Below are positions 1-5,660 of a stretch of DNA of 6,122 bases, one piece after another. Location: positions 1 through 6,122 of the forward strand of contig SCSY01000014.1 of assembly GCA_004298625.1 (NCBI GenBank), read 5' to 3'. Within the stretch, counting starts at the first letter, position 1; the number at the start of each line of letters is the position of its first letter. The notes beneath the pieces were generated by a model. That model was not told the DNA's origin and ran no database searches. It worked only from the letters and a program-made list of their open reading frames with translations. The position numbers and the translations under genes were made by a program. This DNA is from Nitrospirota bacterium. Lineage in GTDB: Bacteria; Nitrospirota; Thermodesulfovibrionia; Thermodesulfovibrionales; UBA1546.

Positions 1-101
1 ACCTGAGGTAATCTTTATTAGTATAACATGGTTTGGCTTCTTCTACCGCCGAAATTAGGCTTGACAAGCAATATTAATATTTATGCTCAGGCCGAAATTC
101 C

Positions 102-1283
102 TTAAAGCTCCAGGTTTTCGAAAATCTTCACGATAACCATGTTCGACAGCGGGAGTCCTTTTCTTGTCAGCCTGAGAAGCCCTTCTGTAATCTCAAGATA
201 GCCTTCATCAATCAATTCCTTACAAGCGCCGGGAAAGGCGATTCCGAGTTCTTTCGCCTTCAAAATGCTTATGCCCTCTGTTTTTCTCAGTCCAAGGAAT
301 ATGAATTCCTTAATTTCATCCGACGGGGCTAATTTTATTGATTCTATTTCGGGAATATTTCCGCTTCCTGTAATTTCGATATATTTTTTAATATCCCCTG
401 CATTTTTTGAGCGCAGACTACGAATGAAAGAATGCGCTCCTGCCCCGGCCCCGATATACTCTCCCCGGTCCCAGTAATTCATATTATGTATGCACCTGAA
501 GCCCGGCAAGGCAAAGTTAGAAATCTCGTAATGCTCATAACCCTTTGATGAGAGATAGTCAATCGCATAACCGAACATGTCGAGAACAAGTTCTTCATCA
601 GGCATTTTGATTTTTTTCAGTAATCCCCCCATCCCCCCTTTAGTAAAGGGGGGTAAAGGGGGATTTGATTCTTCAGACTTTACCATTTCATATAATGGTG
701 TTCCCTTCTCAGGCGTAAGCTCATAGGAAGAAATATGATTCGGGGAAAACCATGTTGCCCTTGAAAGAGTCTCCTTCCAGGAATCCATTGTCTGTCCAGG
801 AATTCCGTACATGAGGTCTATCGAGAAATTCTTAAGCCCCGCTTTTTTTATTGCCCCTATCGCCCTTGCCGCTTCTTCGGATGTATGGATTCTTCCGAGC
901 GTTTTTAATTCATTATCATTAAAAGACTGCACGCCGATGCTAAGCCTGTTCACACCGAGCAAAAGCAGGGCATTTATTTTGGATTCATCCATCGTGCCGG
1001 GATTTGCCTCGACAGTTATCTCAGGAGAAGCCGAAAACTTAAACCCATCCCTGAGGCATTTAAATAATTGGGTGAAACAATCATTTGGAAGGAGCGAAGG
1101 AGTCCCTCCTCCAATATAAATGCTCTTCAATTCTCCAGCAAAACCCTTCTTGAGGGCTAATTCCCTGCAGAGCGCGTCAATATATTCCCTTGCAACTGCT
1201 TCGTCATGGCAGACAGACAGAAAATCGCAGTAAACGCATTTTCTGACACAGAAAGGGATGTGGATATAGAGGTATTCAGACAT
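102..1283 (-). CDS. hemW: HemW, radical-SAM heme chaperone (HemN/coproporphyrinogen oxidase-like)
   Basis: This is a 393-residue cytoplasmic radical-SAM protein. The [4Fe-4S]/SAM motif CxxxCxxC is at C12, C16 and C19 (FCVRKCVYCDF). It is followed by the SAM-binding GGGTP (58-62), the VEANPGT strand (91-97), SIGVQSF (115-121) and the C-terminal HemN-type winged domain (about 320-385). The HNMNYW sequence at 266-271 matches the HNxxYW motif that marks the HemW branch, which binds and delivers heme rather than oxidising coproporphyrinogen; older annotations call these 'oxygen-independent coproporphyrinogen III oxidase'. Length is slightly above the usual 375-380 because about 15-20 extra residues (N207 to about L221) are encoded by a palindromic repeat in the linker before MPDEEL. 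The start is supported by the immediate MSEYLYIHIPFC, typical of the family; I see no strong Shine-Dalgarno in front of it. The gene is divergent from ywbE and has a candidate promoter at 1331-1339. The insertion keeps the frame and all visible motifs are intact, so the protein is probably functional. Confidence 0.95.
   Translation of the reverse strand: MSEYLYIHIPFCVRKCVYCDFLSVCHDEAVAREYIDALCRELALKKGFAGELKSIYIGGGTPSLLPNDCFTQLFKCLRDGFKFSASPEITVEANPGTMDESKINALLLLGVNRLSIGVQSFNDNELKTLGRIHTSEEAARAIGAIKKAGLKNFSIDLMYGIPGQTMDSWKETLSRATWFSPNHISSYELTPEKGTPLYEMVKSEESNPPLPPFTKGGMGGLLKKIKMPDEELVLDMFGYAIDYLSSKGYEHYEISNFALPGFRCIHNMNYWDRGEYIGAGAGAHSFIRSLRSKNAGDIKKYIEITGSGNIPEIESIKLAPSDEIKEFIFLGLRKTEGISILKAKELGIAFPGACKELIDEGYLEITEGLLRLTRKGLPLSNMVIVKIFENLEL
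622..665. repeat. GC-rich palindromic repeat inserted in frame in hemW
   Basis: This 44-bp element is built of nested inverted repeats. The inner arms CCCCCCTTTA (633-642) and TAAAGGGGGG (644-653) are perfectly complementary around a single G. The outer arms AATCCCCC (622-629) and GGGGGATT (658-665) are also perfectly complementary. Read on the hemW strand it encodes NPPLPPFTKGG followed by MGGL, at residues about 207-221, in the variable linker between the radical-SAM core and the C-terminal domain. From memory this peptide turns up in unrelated proteins of Nitrospirota and Desulfobacterota genomes, which suggests a dispersed repeat that tolerates translation. The palindrome is seen directly; its dispersed nature is recalled, since only one copy lies in this window. 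Confidence 0.85.
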
Positions 1284-1330
1284 GGTTTATGGAAAAAGTA
1301 TCCCAATATAGAATAACGCTGCCACGCCGT

Positions 1331-1339
1331 ATTATACCA
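1331..1339 (-). promoter_or_regulatory. candidate extended -10 promoter of hemW
   Basis: On the minus strand this reads TGGTATAAT, a perfect -10 hexamer with the upstream TG of an extended -10 element. Transcription would begin near 1324 and give a leader of about 40 nt before the hemW start. The -35 region 17-18 bp upstream is poor (best reading TTCTAA), which fits an extended -10 promoter. No other gene on this strand could use it. Confidence 0.4.
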
Positions 1340-1418
1340 CCCAGGGGATACCGGTTAGAACTCAGCTGCTCAGCGAGCACGTTTCCGAAGCCGTTGAGGT
1401 TATAATAGGTATAATTTT

Positions 1419-1613
1419 ATGGACGGGACCAGACGCGCAGATATAAAACGTGGGTTACGTGTTTCGATCGTGCTGAAAAAAGACCAGCAGACAGGAAAAC
1501 TCACCGAAGGGATTGTAAGGGATATTTTAACCAATTCACCCGGCCATCCGCATGGGATCAAAGTCCGCCTTGAAAGCGGAGAGATAGGCCGCATTAAAAA
1601 AATACTTGCCTAA
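1419..1613 (+). CDS. ywbE: YwbE-family small conserved protein (DUF2196)
   Basis: This 64-residue protein closely matches the YwbE family of Bacillus and many other bacteria. Recognisable blocks in order are RADIKRGLRVSIVLKKDQ (residues 6-23), TGKLTEGIVRDILTNS (25-40), HPHGIKVRLESGEIGRI (43-59) and a short KKILA tail. The length is that of the whole family, so the gene is complete. The fold is expected to be a small beta-rich, KOW/SH3-like domain, but the biochemical role is unknown. The ATG at 1419 is preceded by a weak AGGT (1407-1410) at 8 nt spacing. Two TATAAT hexamers (1401-1406 and 1410-1415) sit just before the ATG without a matching -35; if the first is used the mRNA would be almost leaderless. 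The gene is divergent from hemW and 120 bp upstream of the SPFH gene, which has its own strong ribosome site. Confidence 0.9.
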   Translation: MDGTRRADIKRGLRVSIVLKKDQQTGKLTEGIVRDILTNSPGHPHGIKVRLESGEIGRIKKILA

Positions 1614-1672
1614 AATTTTTTCTGTTATCTCAATCCGGTTCTGCAATGCCTTCATGTAAGTTTATTTTTGGA

Positions 1673-1701
1673 TTTACTTAAGCAAAGTTGACTGGTATAT
1701 T
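1673..1701 (+). promoter_or_regulatory. candidate sigma70-type promoter of the SPFH gene
   Basis: A TTTACT box (1673-1678) lies 17 bp from a TATATT box (1696-1701). Transcription would start near 1708, leaving a leader of about 26 nt containing the AGGAGG site at 1721-1726. The -35 match is only four of six, so this is a modest candidate. It would let the SPFH gene be transcribed independently of ywbE. Confidence 0.35.
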
Positions 1702-1733
1702 AATGAGAACTTATTAAATAAGGAGGCAGTATT

Positions 1734-2585
1734 ATGAATAATGACTTTCCAGAGGTGAACATCGACAATATAAAAGGGAAAATAGGCAGGCCACTGAAAT
1801 ATATTTTCTTTCTGGTTATTGCCTTAATAGTCCTGATAATCATGAACCCTTTTGTAATTGTAGGGGCTGGTGAAAGAGGGGTGGTCCTGAATTTCGGCGC
1901 TGTCCAGCAGATTGTTCTTGAGGAAGGCATACACTTCAGGGTACCGATAATGCAGCGGGTCATAAAGGTAGATGTAAGGATACACAAATCACAGACAGAT
2001 GCGGAATCAGTATCAAAGGATTTACAGGATACGAAATCTACTATAGCCGTAAATTATCACATTCTGCCTGATAAGGCAAATCAGGTATTCCAGAGTATCG
2101 GCACAGAGTATAAAGAGAGGATTATTGATCCCGCTGTGCAGGAGGTTGTAAAGGCAATCACAGCTAAATATACGGCAGTTGAACTGATTACACAGAGAGA
2201 AAAAATCAGAGAAGAGATTAAGGAGCTCCTGAAGAATAGGCTGCTTGCCTATAACATCGTAGTTGATGACTTCTCTATAGTCAATTTCAAGTTCTCGCAG
2301 CAGTTCGAACAGGCTATTGAGTCGAAGCAGACAGCGGAGCAGCTTGCATTCAAGGCCCAGAGGGATCTGGAGAGAATAAAGATAGAGGCCGAGCAAAAGA
2401 TCGCAAGCGCAAAAGCTGAGGCAGAGTCATTGAGGCTTCAGAAGGAAAATGTCACGCCCCAGCTTATTAGATTAAGGCAAATAGAAGCATCAATTAAAGC
2501 AATAGAAAAATGGGATGGACACCTGCCGAAGATAAATTCGGGCGCGATTCCATTTATAGACATTAAGAGTCTTGATAAGGACTAA
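1734..2585 (+). CDS. SPFH/Band 7 (prohibitin-like) membrane-anchored protein
   Basis: The product has 283 residues. A short polar N-terminus is followed by one hydrophobic segment (about 22-44, LKYIFFLVIALIVLIIMNPF onward) that anchors the protein in the inner membrane. The Band 7/SPFH domain then runs from about 45 to 200, with the hallmark GERGVVLNFGAV (46-57), EEGIHFRVPIMQRV (63-76), DVRIHKSQTDAESVSKD (80-96) and a VNYHI strand. The region from about 190 to 240 is a charged, heptad-like helix rich in A, E, K and Q (AFKAQRDLERIKIEAEQKIA), the coiled coil through which prohibitins assemble into rings. It most resembles the prohibitin family rather than HflK/HflC, and no partner gene is adjacent. 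Bacterial members organise membrane microdomains or restrain FtsH-type proteases; which applies here cannot be seen. A perfect AGGAGG at 1721-1726, 7 nt from the ATG, fixes the start. The end is close to a terminator-like hairpin. Confidence 0.9.
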   Translation: MNNDFPEVNIDNIKGKIGRPLKYIFFLVIALIVLIIMNPFVIVGAGERGVVLNFGAVQQIVLEEGIHFRVPIMQRVIKVDVRIHKSQTDAESVSKDLQDTKSTIAVNYHILPDKANQVFQSIGTEYKERIIDPAVQEVVKAITAKYTAVELITQREKIREEIKELLKNRLLAYNIVVDDFSIVNFKFSQQFEQAIESKQTAEQLAFKAQRDLERIKIEAEQKIASAKAEAESLRLQKENVTPQLIRLRQIEASIKAIEKWDGHLPKINSGAIPFIDIKSLDKD

Positions 2586-2595
2586 GACTTTTTTT
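2565..2595 (+). terminator. weak intrinsic terminator of the SPFH gene
   Basis: AGTCTT (2568-2573) and AAGACT (2584-2589) are perfectly complementary around a 10-nt loop and run directly into seven T residues (2589-2595). The stem can be extended by A/U and G/U pairs using the A-rich bases before it. The hairpin overlaps the last codons and the TAA of the SPFH gene. Its low GC content makes it a weak terminator. Confidence 0.4.
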
Positions 2596-2614
2596 GTGCT
2601 GCAAAACTCTATTG

Positions 2615-2646
2615 GGAATTATTAGGGAATGTGTCCCTAATATTCC
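2615..2646. repeat. hairpin-forming inverted repeat between convergent genes
   Basis: The left arm GGAATTATTAGGGA (2615-2628) pairs with the right arm TCCCTAATATTCC (2634-2646) around the loop ATGTG, with a single bulged T at 2620. That gives 13 paired bases. It sits between the 3' ends of the SPFH gene and the PIN toxin gene, so it could act as a transcription barrier in both directions, although neither side has a long T run. Its form (AGGGA, short loop, TCCCT, about 30 nt) also resembles the REP-type hairpins mobilised by Y1/RAYT transposases. No such transposase is in the window, so that reading is inference. Confidence 0.6.
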
Positions 2647-2666
2647 TTATCTGTTGTCTCAATCTC

Positions 2667-3089
2667 TTATTCTGAGGAGAGAAATGTTTTGGGAGAGACT
2701 ATGTTAAGCCTGTTCAAACCAAAAGATTTCAGTTCCCTGACAGGGATTTCGAGCAGGTCTTTATCTCCTGTCAGCAGGAAATCCGCTCTTACTGCAAGAC
2801 AAAGATTAAGGTAGGCGTTGTCCTTCTTGTCCCTCGAAAGGTCAACCTTTTTGGAAGGAGTTGCCTCTTTCGCATAAGAAGCCAGTCGCATGATTATAGA
2901 ACGCAGCCGCCTGATTTTCGAGCTGTCGAGCTTGTCTTCAAGCTCATCAACCAGTCCTGATAACTCTTGCCTGATTTCGGGTGAAATATAAACATCACAT
3001 GTCTTCACCGCCTTGAGGAATGCTTTTTTCGGCATGCCTCCGAAGAGGGAAGAAACAATAACGTTCGCGTCTATCACAACCTTAGGCAT
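2667..3089 (-). CDS. PIN-domain toxin of a type II toxin-antitoxin module (COG1569 type)
   Basis: This 140-residue protein is a single PIN domain and a probable metal-dependent endoribonuclease. Using the start chosen here, the acidic active-site residues are D7 in VVIDANV, E42 in IRQELS, D90 in the RDKKDN block and D109/D111 in LLTGDKDLL. The opening MPKVVIDANVIVSSLFGG and the total length are typical of the 'putative toxin, PIN family' group (COG1569/TIGR00305), which is related to VapC but distinct. The frame is open 13 codons further upstream, to 3128, but that extension lies inside the antitoxin gene. The ATG at 3089 has an AGGA (3102-3099) at 9 nt spacing. It also overlaps the antitoxin stop in ATGCCTAA, an 8-nt overlap implying translational coupling. 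All catalytic residues are present, so the toxin looks active. Its targets are unknown. Confidence 0.9.
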   Translation of the reverse strand: MPKVVIDANVIVSSLFGGMPKKAFLKAVKTCDVYISPEIRQELSGLVDELEDKLDSSKIRRLRSIIMRLASYAKEATPSKKVDLSRDKKDNAYLNLCLAVRADFLLTGDKDLLEIPVRELKSFGLNRLNIVSPKTFLSSE

Positions 3090-3333
3090 AAACCTTTTTC
3101 CTGGCTTTTGCAAGGGCTTTAAGGACATCGGACTCCGTGGTCCCGCTTTCTTTCAATAAGGACTCGGCTTCCTCAAGCAGCGCCTCGGCAACCGCCATCT
3201 TGTCGGTAAACGGGATAATGAGGCCAACCGGCTTGCCATGCTTGGTGATGATCACTTTGTTGCCCTTTTCGACATCATCTCTGAGGAGCTTAGTCGCGGT
3301 TGAACTGAATTCCCTGACATTGACGAACTTCAT
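3082..3333 (-). CDS. Phd/YefM-family antitoxin
   Basis: The 83-residue product begins MKFVNVREFSSTATKLLRDD and continues with VIITKHGKPVGLIIPF (27-42), the characteristic DNA-binding N-terminal fold of Phd/YefM antitoxins. The C-terminal half (about 46-83) is an acidic then basic helical tail expected to wrap and block the toxin. A GTG three codons further upstream (3342) lies within the ribosome-binding site GGGAGGTGG itself. The ATG at 3333 is 8 nt from GGAGG and is the better start. It is the first gene of the operon, and its stop overlaps the start of the PIN toxin. The Phd-type antitoxin with a PIN-type toxin is a common mixed pairing. Autorepression by the antitoxin or complex is expected for the family and supported by the palindrome in its promoter. 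Confidence 0.9.
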   Translation of the reverse strand: MKFVNVREFSSTATKLLRDDVEKGNKVIITKHGKPVGLIIPFTDKMAVAEALLEEAESLLKESGTTESDVLKALAKARKKVYA

Positions 3334-3356
3334 ATTATCCACCTCCCTTTAATGTT

Positions 3357-3385
3357 AGTATAATTGTACAAACATTTTCTGTCAA
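3357..3385 (-). promoter_or_regulatory. promoter of the toxin-antitoxin operon
   Basis: Read on the minus strand, TTGACA (3385-3380) is a perfect -35 box. It is separated by exactly 17 bp from TATACT (3362-3357), a five-of-six -10 box. Transcription would start near 3350, about 17 nt before the antitoxin ATG, keeping the GGGAGG site in the leader. This is the best promoter in the window. Such a strong promoter fits an operon held down by its own antitoxin. Confidence 0.75.
3364..3371. promoter_or_regulatory. TTGTACAA palindrome, probable antitoxin operator
   Basis: This perfect 8-bp palindrome contains the TGTACA core known from YefM-type operators and lies between the -35 and -10 boxes of the TA promoter. 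It is also part of a longer imperfect dyad on the minus strand, GTTTGTA followed by CAATTA and TACTAAC (3374-3355). A related TGTGCA lies within TTCTGCACAGAA (3400-3411), upstream of the -35, and could be a second, weaker site. Position and core sequence both suit repression by the Phd/YefM protein encoded immediately downstream. Confidence 0.6.
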
Positions 3386-3542
3386 TCACCTCGGCATTGT
3401 TCTGCACAGAAATTTTCTAAAGGGGTGAGATACTGGGGATTTGTGAGGAGAGAGATTGAAACCGCTGCTTTGTATAAAAGTTGCATTGCAAGATCTGACC
3501 CTAACGTCTATGCATACTGAATAATATTGAAGATGACTCTTT

Positions 3543-3713
3543 TCAAAGATGCTTTTTCTCGATATGCTTCTTATATTTTTTTAAAAGCCTCCTGTTATCT
3601 GTCTTAAGAGACAAAATACCTGCCACTTCAGATAATATGGGAGACACAGGAGCTTCTTTCTTCTGCTGTGCAGAGACCGATTGAAAATAATCAGATACTA
3701 TTTTTGAGCTCAC
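3543..3713 (-). CDS. small uncharacterised protein, antitoxin-like, no toxin beside it
   Basis: I do not recognise this 56-residue protein with certainty. It starts (M/V)SSKIVSDYFQSVSAQ, has a central PVSPILSEVAGILSL, and ends in a strongly basic helix, LLKKYKKHIEKKHL. The layout of a short N-terminal helix, an 'I..I.G.L' block and a terminal 'YKKHIEKK' recalls small antitoxins found before PIN toxins, but that is an impression only. The frame is open upstream to an ATG at 3794, deep within the preceding gene. I prefer the GTG at 3713, which has AAAGAGG 5 nt upstream and lies 23 nt after the preceding stop. No ORF resembling a toxin follows: the 130 bp before the TA promoter hold no credible gene on this strand. 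It may therefore be an orphan or the remnant of a module, and the start and reality of the gene are both moderate. Confidence 0.5.
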   Translation of the reverse strand: MSSKIVSDYFQSVSAQQKKEAPVSPILSEVAGILSLKTDNRRLLKKYKKHIEKKHL

Positions 3714-3736
3714 GATGCCCTCTTTAAAATTTCCCG

Positions 3737-3919
3737 CTATTTGGCGATATAGGCGTTCAGCCCGATTGTTAATGGTTTTCCTTCCACCATGCATGATGTT
3801 TTAATATTGCCTCTCGTGCTGGCTACCACAAGAGTTTTTCCTGATGCGCTTGGGGTAGGCTTCTCCAGGTCGCAAGTGATAATAAGCTTATTGCCTTCGA
3901 TCTTCGCTTCAATTGCCAT
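3737..3919 (-). CDS. small conserved protein of unknown function
   Basis: The 60-residue product is MAIEAKIEGNKLIITCDLEK, then PTPSASGKTLVVASTRGN (21-38), a KTSCMVEGKPLTIGLNAYI block and a two-residue tail. The alternating hydrophobic pattern predicts a compact all-beta protein. It resembles small hypothetical proteins with a 'PTPSxSGKTLVVAS' core that I recall from several bacterial phyla; I know no function for them. There are two possible starts. The ATG at 3919 is preceded by GAGGTGAG (AGG 8 nt away) and gives a family-like N-terminus. The ATG at 3949 also has GAGGT at 7 nt and would add MGRQYAEVRD. I favour 3919. The GKT is not a P-loop: the preceding GxxxxG is missing. It is the first gene of a two-gene unit, with a good promoter at 3982-4010. 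Confidence 0.7.
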   Translation of the reverse strand: MAIEAKIEGNKLIITCDLEKPTPSASGKTLVVASTRGNIKTSCMVEGKPLTIGLNAYIAK

Positions 3920-3981
3920 GTCTCTCACCTCAGCGTATTGGCGCCCCATATTTATACCTCATGATACAACGAGGCATATCC

Positions 3982-4010
3982 AGTATAAAAGGTTCAGCAA
4001 ATAATGACAA
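3982..4010 (-). promoter_or_regulatory. promoter of the two-small-gene unit
   Basis: On the minus strand TTGTCA (4010-4005) and TATACT (3987-3982) each match five of six consensus bases and are exactly 17 bp apart. The predicted start of transcription is near 3975, which includes both candidate start codons (3949 and 3919) and their ribosome sites. It faces away from rhlE. Confidence 0.6.
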
Positions 4011-4151
4011 TCAGAGAAGCACGCCTTGACATGCTCTCCGGATAGCTGTTACTCTTAAACATTACAACATTAACTGTATACGGACGAAAACTGCGTTTTT
4101 GTAGCCTCTCACTGCACCACGTATTTCCCCCGAACAGAAAAAAGGAGTCTC

Positions 4152-5387
4152 ATGGAATTTAAAGATTTTCAGTTTCACCCTCTTGTTGCGGCTGGGGTAA
4201 ATGCCGCTGGTTATAACGAGCCGACACCGATTCAGGTGCAGGCGATCCCCTCAGTTATGCAGGGCCGTGATGTTATGGGCCTGGCGCAGACAGGCACCGG
4301 CAAGACCGCTGTCTTTGCTCTGCCGATCCTGCACAAGTTGATGCAGGGCGGACGCCGGAAGGTGCGTGCCCTTGTTATTGCCCCAACCCGTGAACTTGCC
4401 GAGCAGATCCACGAGCATATCACCGGACTTGGCAGCAAGACCGGCCTTCGCAGCGTCACCATTTATGGCGGCGTAAGCATAAATACTCAATTTGAAAAAC
4501 TGCGCAGAGGCGTAGAGATAATAGTGGCGTGCCCCGGCAGGCTGCTCGACCATATTGGTCAGGGCACGATAGACATGTCACAAATTGAGGTTTTGGTTCT
4601 TGACGAGGCAGATCATATGTTTGATATGGGTTTTCTGCCGGACATCCGAAAAATACTTAAACATATACCCCGGAAACGTCAGACCCTGCTTTTTTCAGCC
4701 ACAATGCCTGAAGAGATACGCCGCCTTGCCAGGGATGTGCTGAACGATCCTGTTACGGTTCAGGTAGGGCATACTGCTCCGGCAGACACTGTATCTCACG
4801 CGCTGTACCCGGTGGAACAGCACCTGAAGACCTCGCTTCTTATGGAACTGCTGCGTCATACAGATACAGAATCAGTACTCATATTCACCCGCACCAAGCA
4901 TCGGGCCAAGCGCCTGGGAGAGCAACTGCAGAAGGCTGGATACAGAGCAGCATCATTGCAGGGGAATCTGTCTCAGAATCGGCGGCAGGCTGCGCTCGAC
5001 GGTTTCCGTGAGGGCAAATACCAGGTGCTCGTTGCAACTGACATTGCCGCCAGAGGCATAGATGTCTCCAACATATCTCATGTTATCAACTATGATATAC
5101 CTGACACTGTAGATGCCTATACACACCGGATCGGCAGAACCGGGCGTGCTGCAAAGACAGGAGATGCCTTCACCTTCATTACACGTGAGGATGGGGAAAC
5201 AGTGCGCGGCATCGAACGCGTCCTGGGTGAAAAGGTAGAACGCCGGTTTATGGAAGGTTTCGATTATAAGAAGCCTGCGCCTGCGCGGGACCGTGAGTTT
5301 GTCCGTCCGCCTCGATCAAGAGCGCCCTTCAGGTCAGGCGCGACTGGTGAGCGTGACCGTAGAAGACCTGCGCATGCTAACAGGTAG
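4152..5387 (+). CDS. rhlE: RhlE-type DEAD-box ATP-dependent RNA helicase
   Basis: The 411-residue product carries the complete set of DEAD-box motifs. These are the aromatic F and Q motif (YNEPTPIQ, 21-28), motif I AQTGTGKT (45-52), Ia PTREL (78-82), GG (106-107), Ib as CPGRL (127-131, with C replacing the usual T), II DEAD (151-154), III SAT (182-184), IV VLIFTRT (242-248), V ATDIAARGID (295-304) and VI HRIGRTGR (325-332). A basic, Arg/Pro-rich tail (about 373-411) provides nonspecific RNA binding. The short tail and overall length fit the RhlE branch. It unwinds short RNA duplexes using ATP and acts in ribosome assembly, RNA turnover or cold adaptation. AAGGAG at 4142-4147 lies only 4 nt from the ATG, a short spacing. 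No convincing promoter was found in the 4011-4151 gap. The gene is noticeably richer in GC than its neighbours: for example 38 of 60 bases at 4261-4320 against 24 of 60 at 2041-2100 in the SPFH gene. Confidence 0.95.
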   Translation: MEFKDFQFHPLVAAGVNAAGYNEPTPIQVQAIPSVMQGRDVMGLAQTGTGKTAVFALPILHKLMQGGRRKVRALVIAPTRELAEQIHEHITGLGSKTGLRSVTIYGGVSINTQFEKLRRGVEIIVACPGRLLDHIGQGTIDMSQIEVLVLDEADHMFDMGFLPDIRKILKHIPRKRQTLLFSATMPEEIRRLARDVLNDPVTVQVGHTAPADTVSHALYPVEQHLKTSLLMELLRHTDTESVLIFTRTKHRAKRLGEQLQKAGYRAASLQGNLSQNRRQAALDGFREGKYQVLVATDIAARGIDVSNISHVINYDIPDTVDAYTHRIGRTGRAAKTGDAFTFITREDGETVRGIERVLGEKVERRFMEGFDYKKPAPARDREFVRPPRSRAPFRSGATGERDRRRPAHANR

Positions 5388-5420
5388 AAATTCTTGCATG
5401 GCAGAAACCGGGGCCGGAGC

Positions 5421-5660
5421 TTAAAACACTCCTCTGTCCAGGGTCCTGTACTGAATTGCCTCCGAGATATGGTGAGAGGCGATCTCTTCGGAAGAGTCGA
5501 GGTCTGCGATTGTTCTTGAGAGCTTCAGAATCCTGGCATAAGCCCTTGCGGAGAGTCCCAGTTTTTGCATCGCATTTTCCAGAAGGGACTGTGCATCAGG
5601 TTTTAACTTGCAGTATTTTTTAATATGCCTTGTCTTCATCTGGCCATTCGAGTAGATATT
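5421..5660 (-). pseudogene. comM: 5'-truncated remnant of a ComM/YifB-type Mg-chelatase-like ATPase
   Basis: The readable frame gives about 79 residues matching the extreme C-terminus of the ComM/YifB family (Mg_chelatase_C domain). It contains NIYSNGQMKTRHIKKYCKL, LGLSARAYARILKLSRTIAD and the terminal SEAIQYRTLDR. Full members have about 500 residues and carry an N-terminal Lon-like domain and an AAA+ ATPase core with Walker motifs; all of that is absent. Homology continues upstream of the ATG at 5639 for seven in-frame codons (to 5660). It is then lost, and an in-frame TAA follows nine codons before the ATG, so the break lies near 5660. No AAA+ sequence lies to the right, where an unrelated gene begins at 5770. 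The fragment is convergent with rhlE, 33 bp from its stop. An independently translated mini-protein from 5639 is possible but I see no good ribosome site. Confidence 0.8.

Noticed and set aside
48..99. Direct repeat GCCGAAATT (48-56 and 91-99) and the palindrome AATATTAATATT (70-81) after hemW
   Set aside because: They are short and A/T-rich, with no T run or other element attached; this is within chance expectation.
265..1119. Plus-strand open frames of 70 and 102 codons opposite hemW
   Set aside because: They are antisense shadows of the clearly coding hemW frame and have no recognisable protein features.
2022..2396. Minus-strand 124-codon open frame opposite the SPFH gene
   Set aside because: It is leucine-rich antisense translation of the coiled-coil region with no independent start signal.
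3090..3128. Upstream extension of the PIN toxin to an ATG at 3128 (MSLKPLQKPGKRF)
   Set aside because: It lies wholly inside the antitoxin gene, is not family-like, and the ATG at 3089 has a good ribosome site and the usual stop/start overlap.
3455..3462. ATTGAAAC, which looks like the 3' end of a CRISPR repeat
   Set aside because: It occurs once, with no second repeat at spacer distance and no cas genes in the window.
3481..3516. Small palindromes TTGCATTGCAA (3481-3491) and TATGCATA (3509-3516)
   Set aside because: They are short, have no promoter or gene beside them, and are compatible with chance.
4026..4055. TTGACA as the -35 box of an rhlE promoter
   Set aside because: No acceptable -10 hexamer lies 15-19 bp downstream.
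4232..4553. Minus-strand frames of 76 and 100 codons opposite rhlE
   Set aside because: They are antisense shadows of a strongly conserved helicase region.
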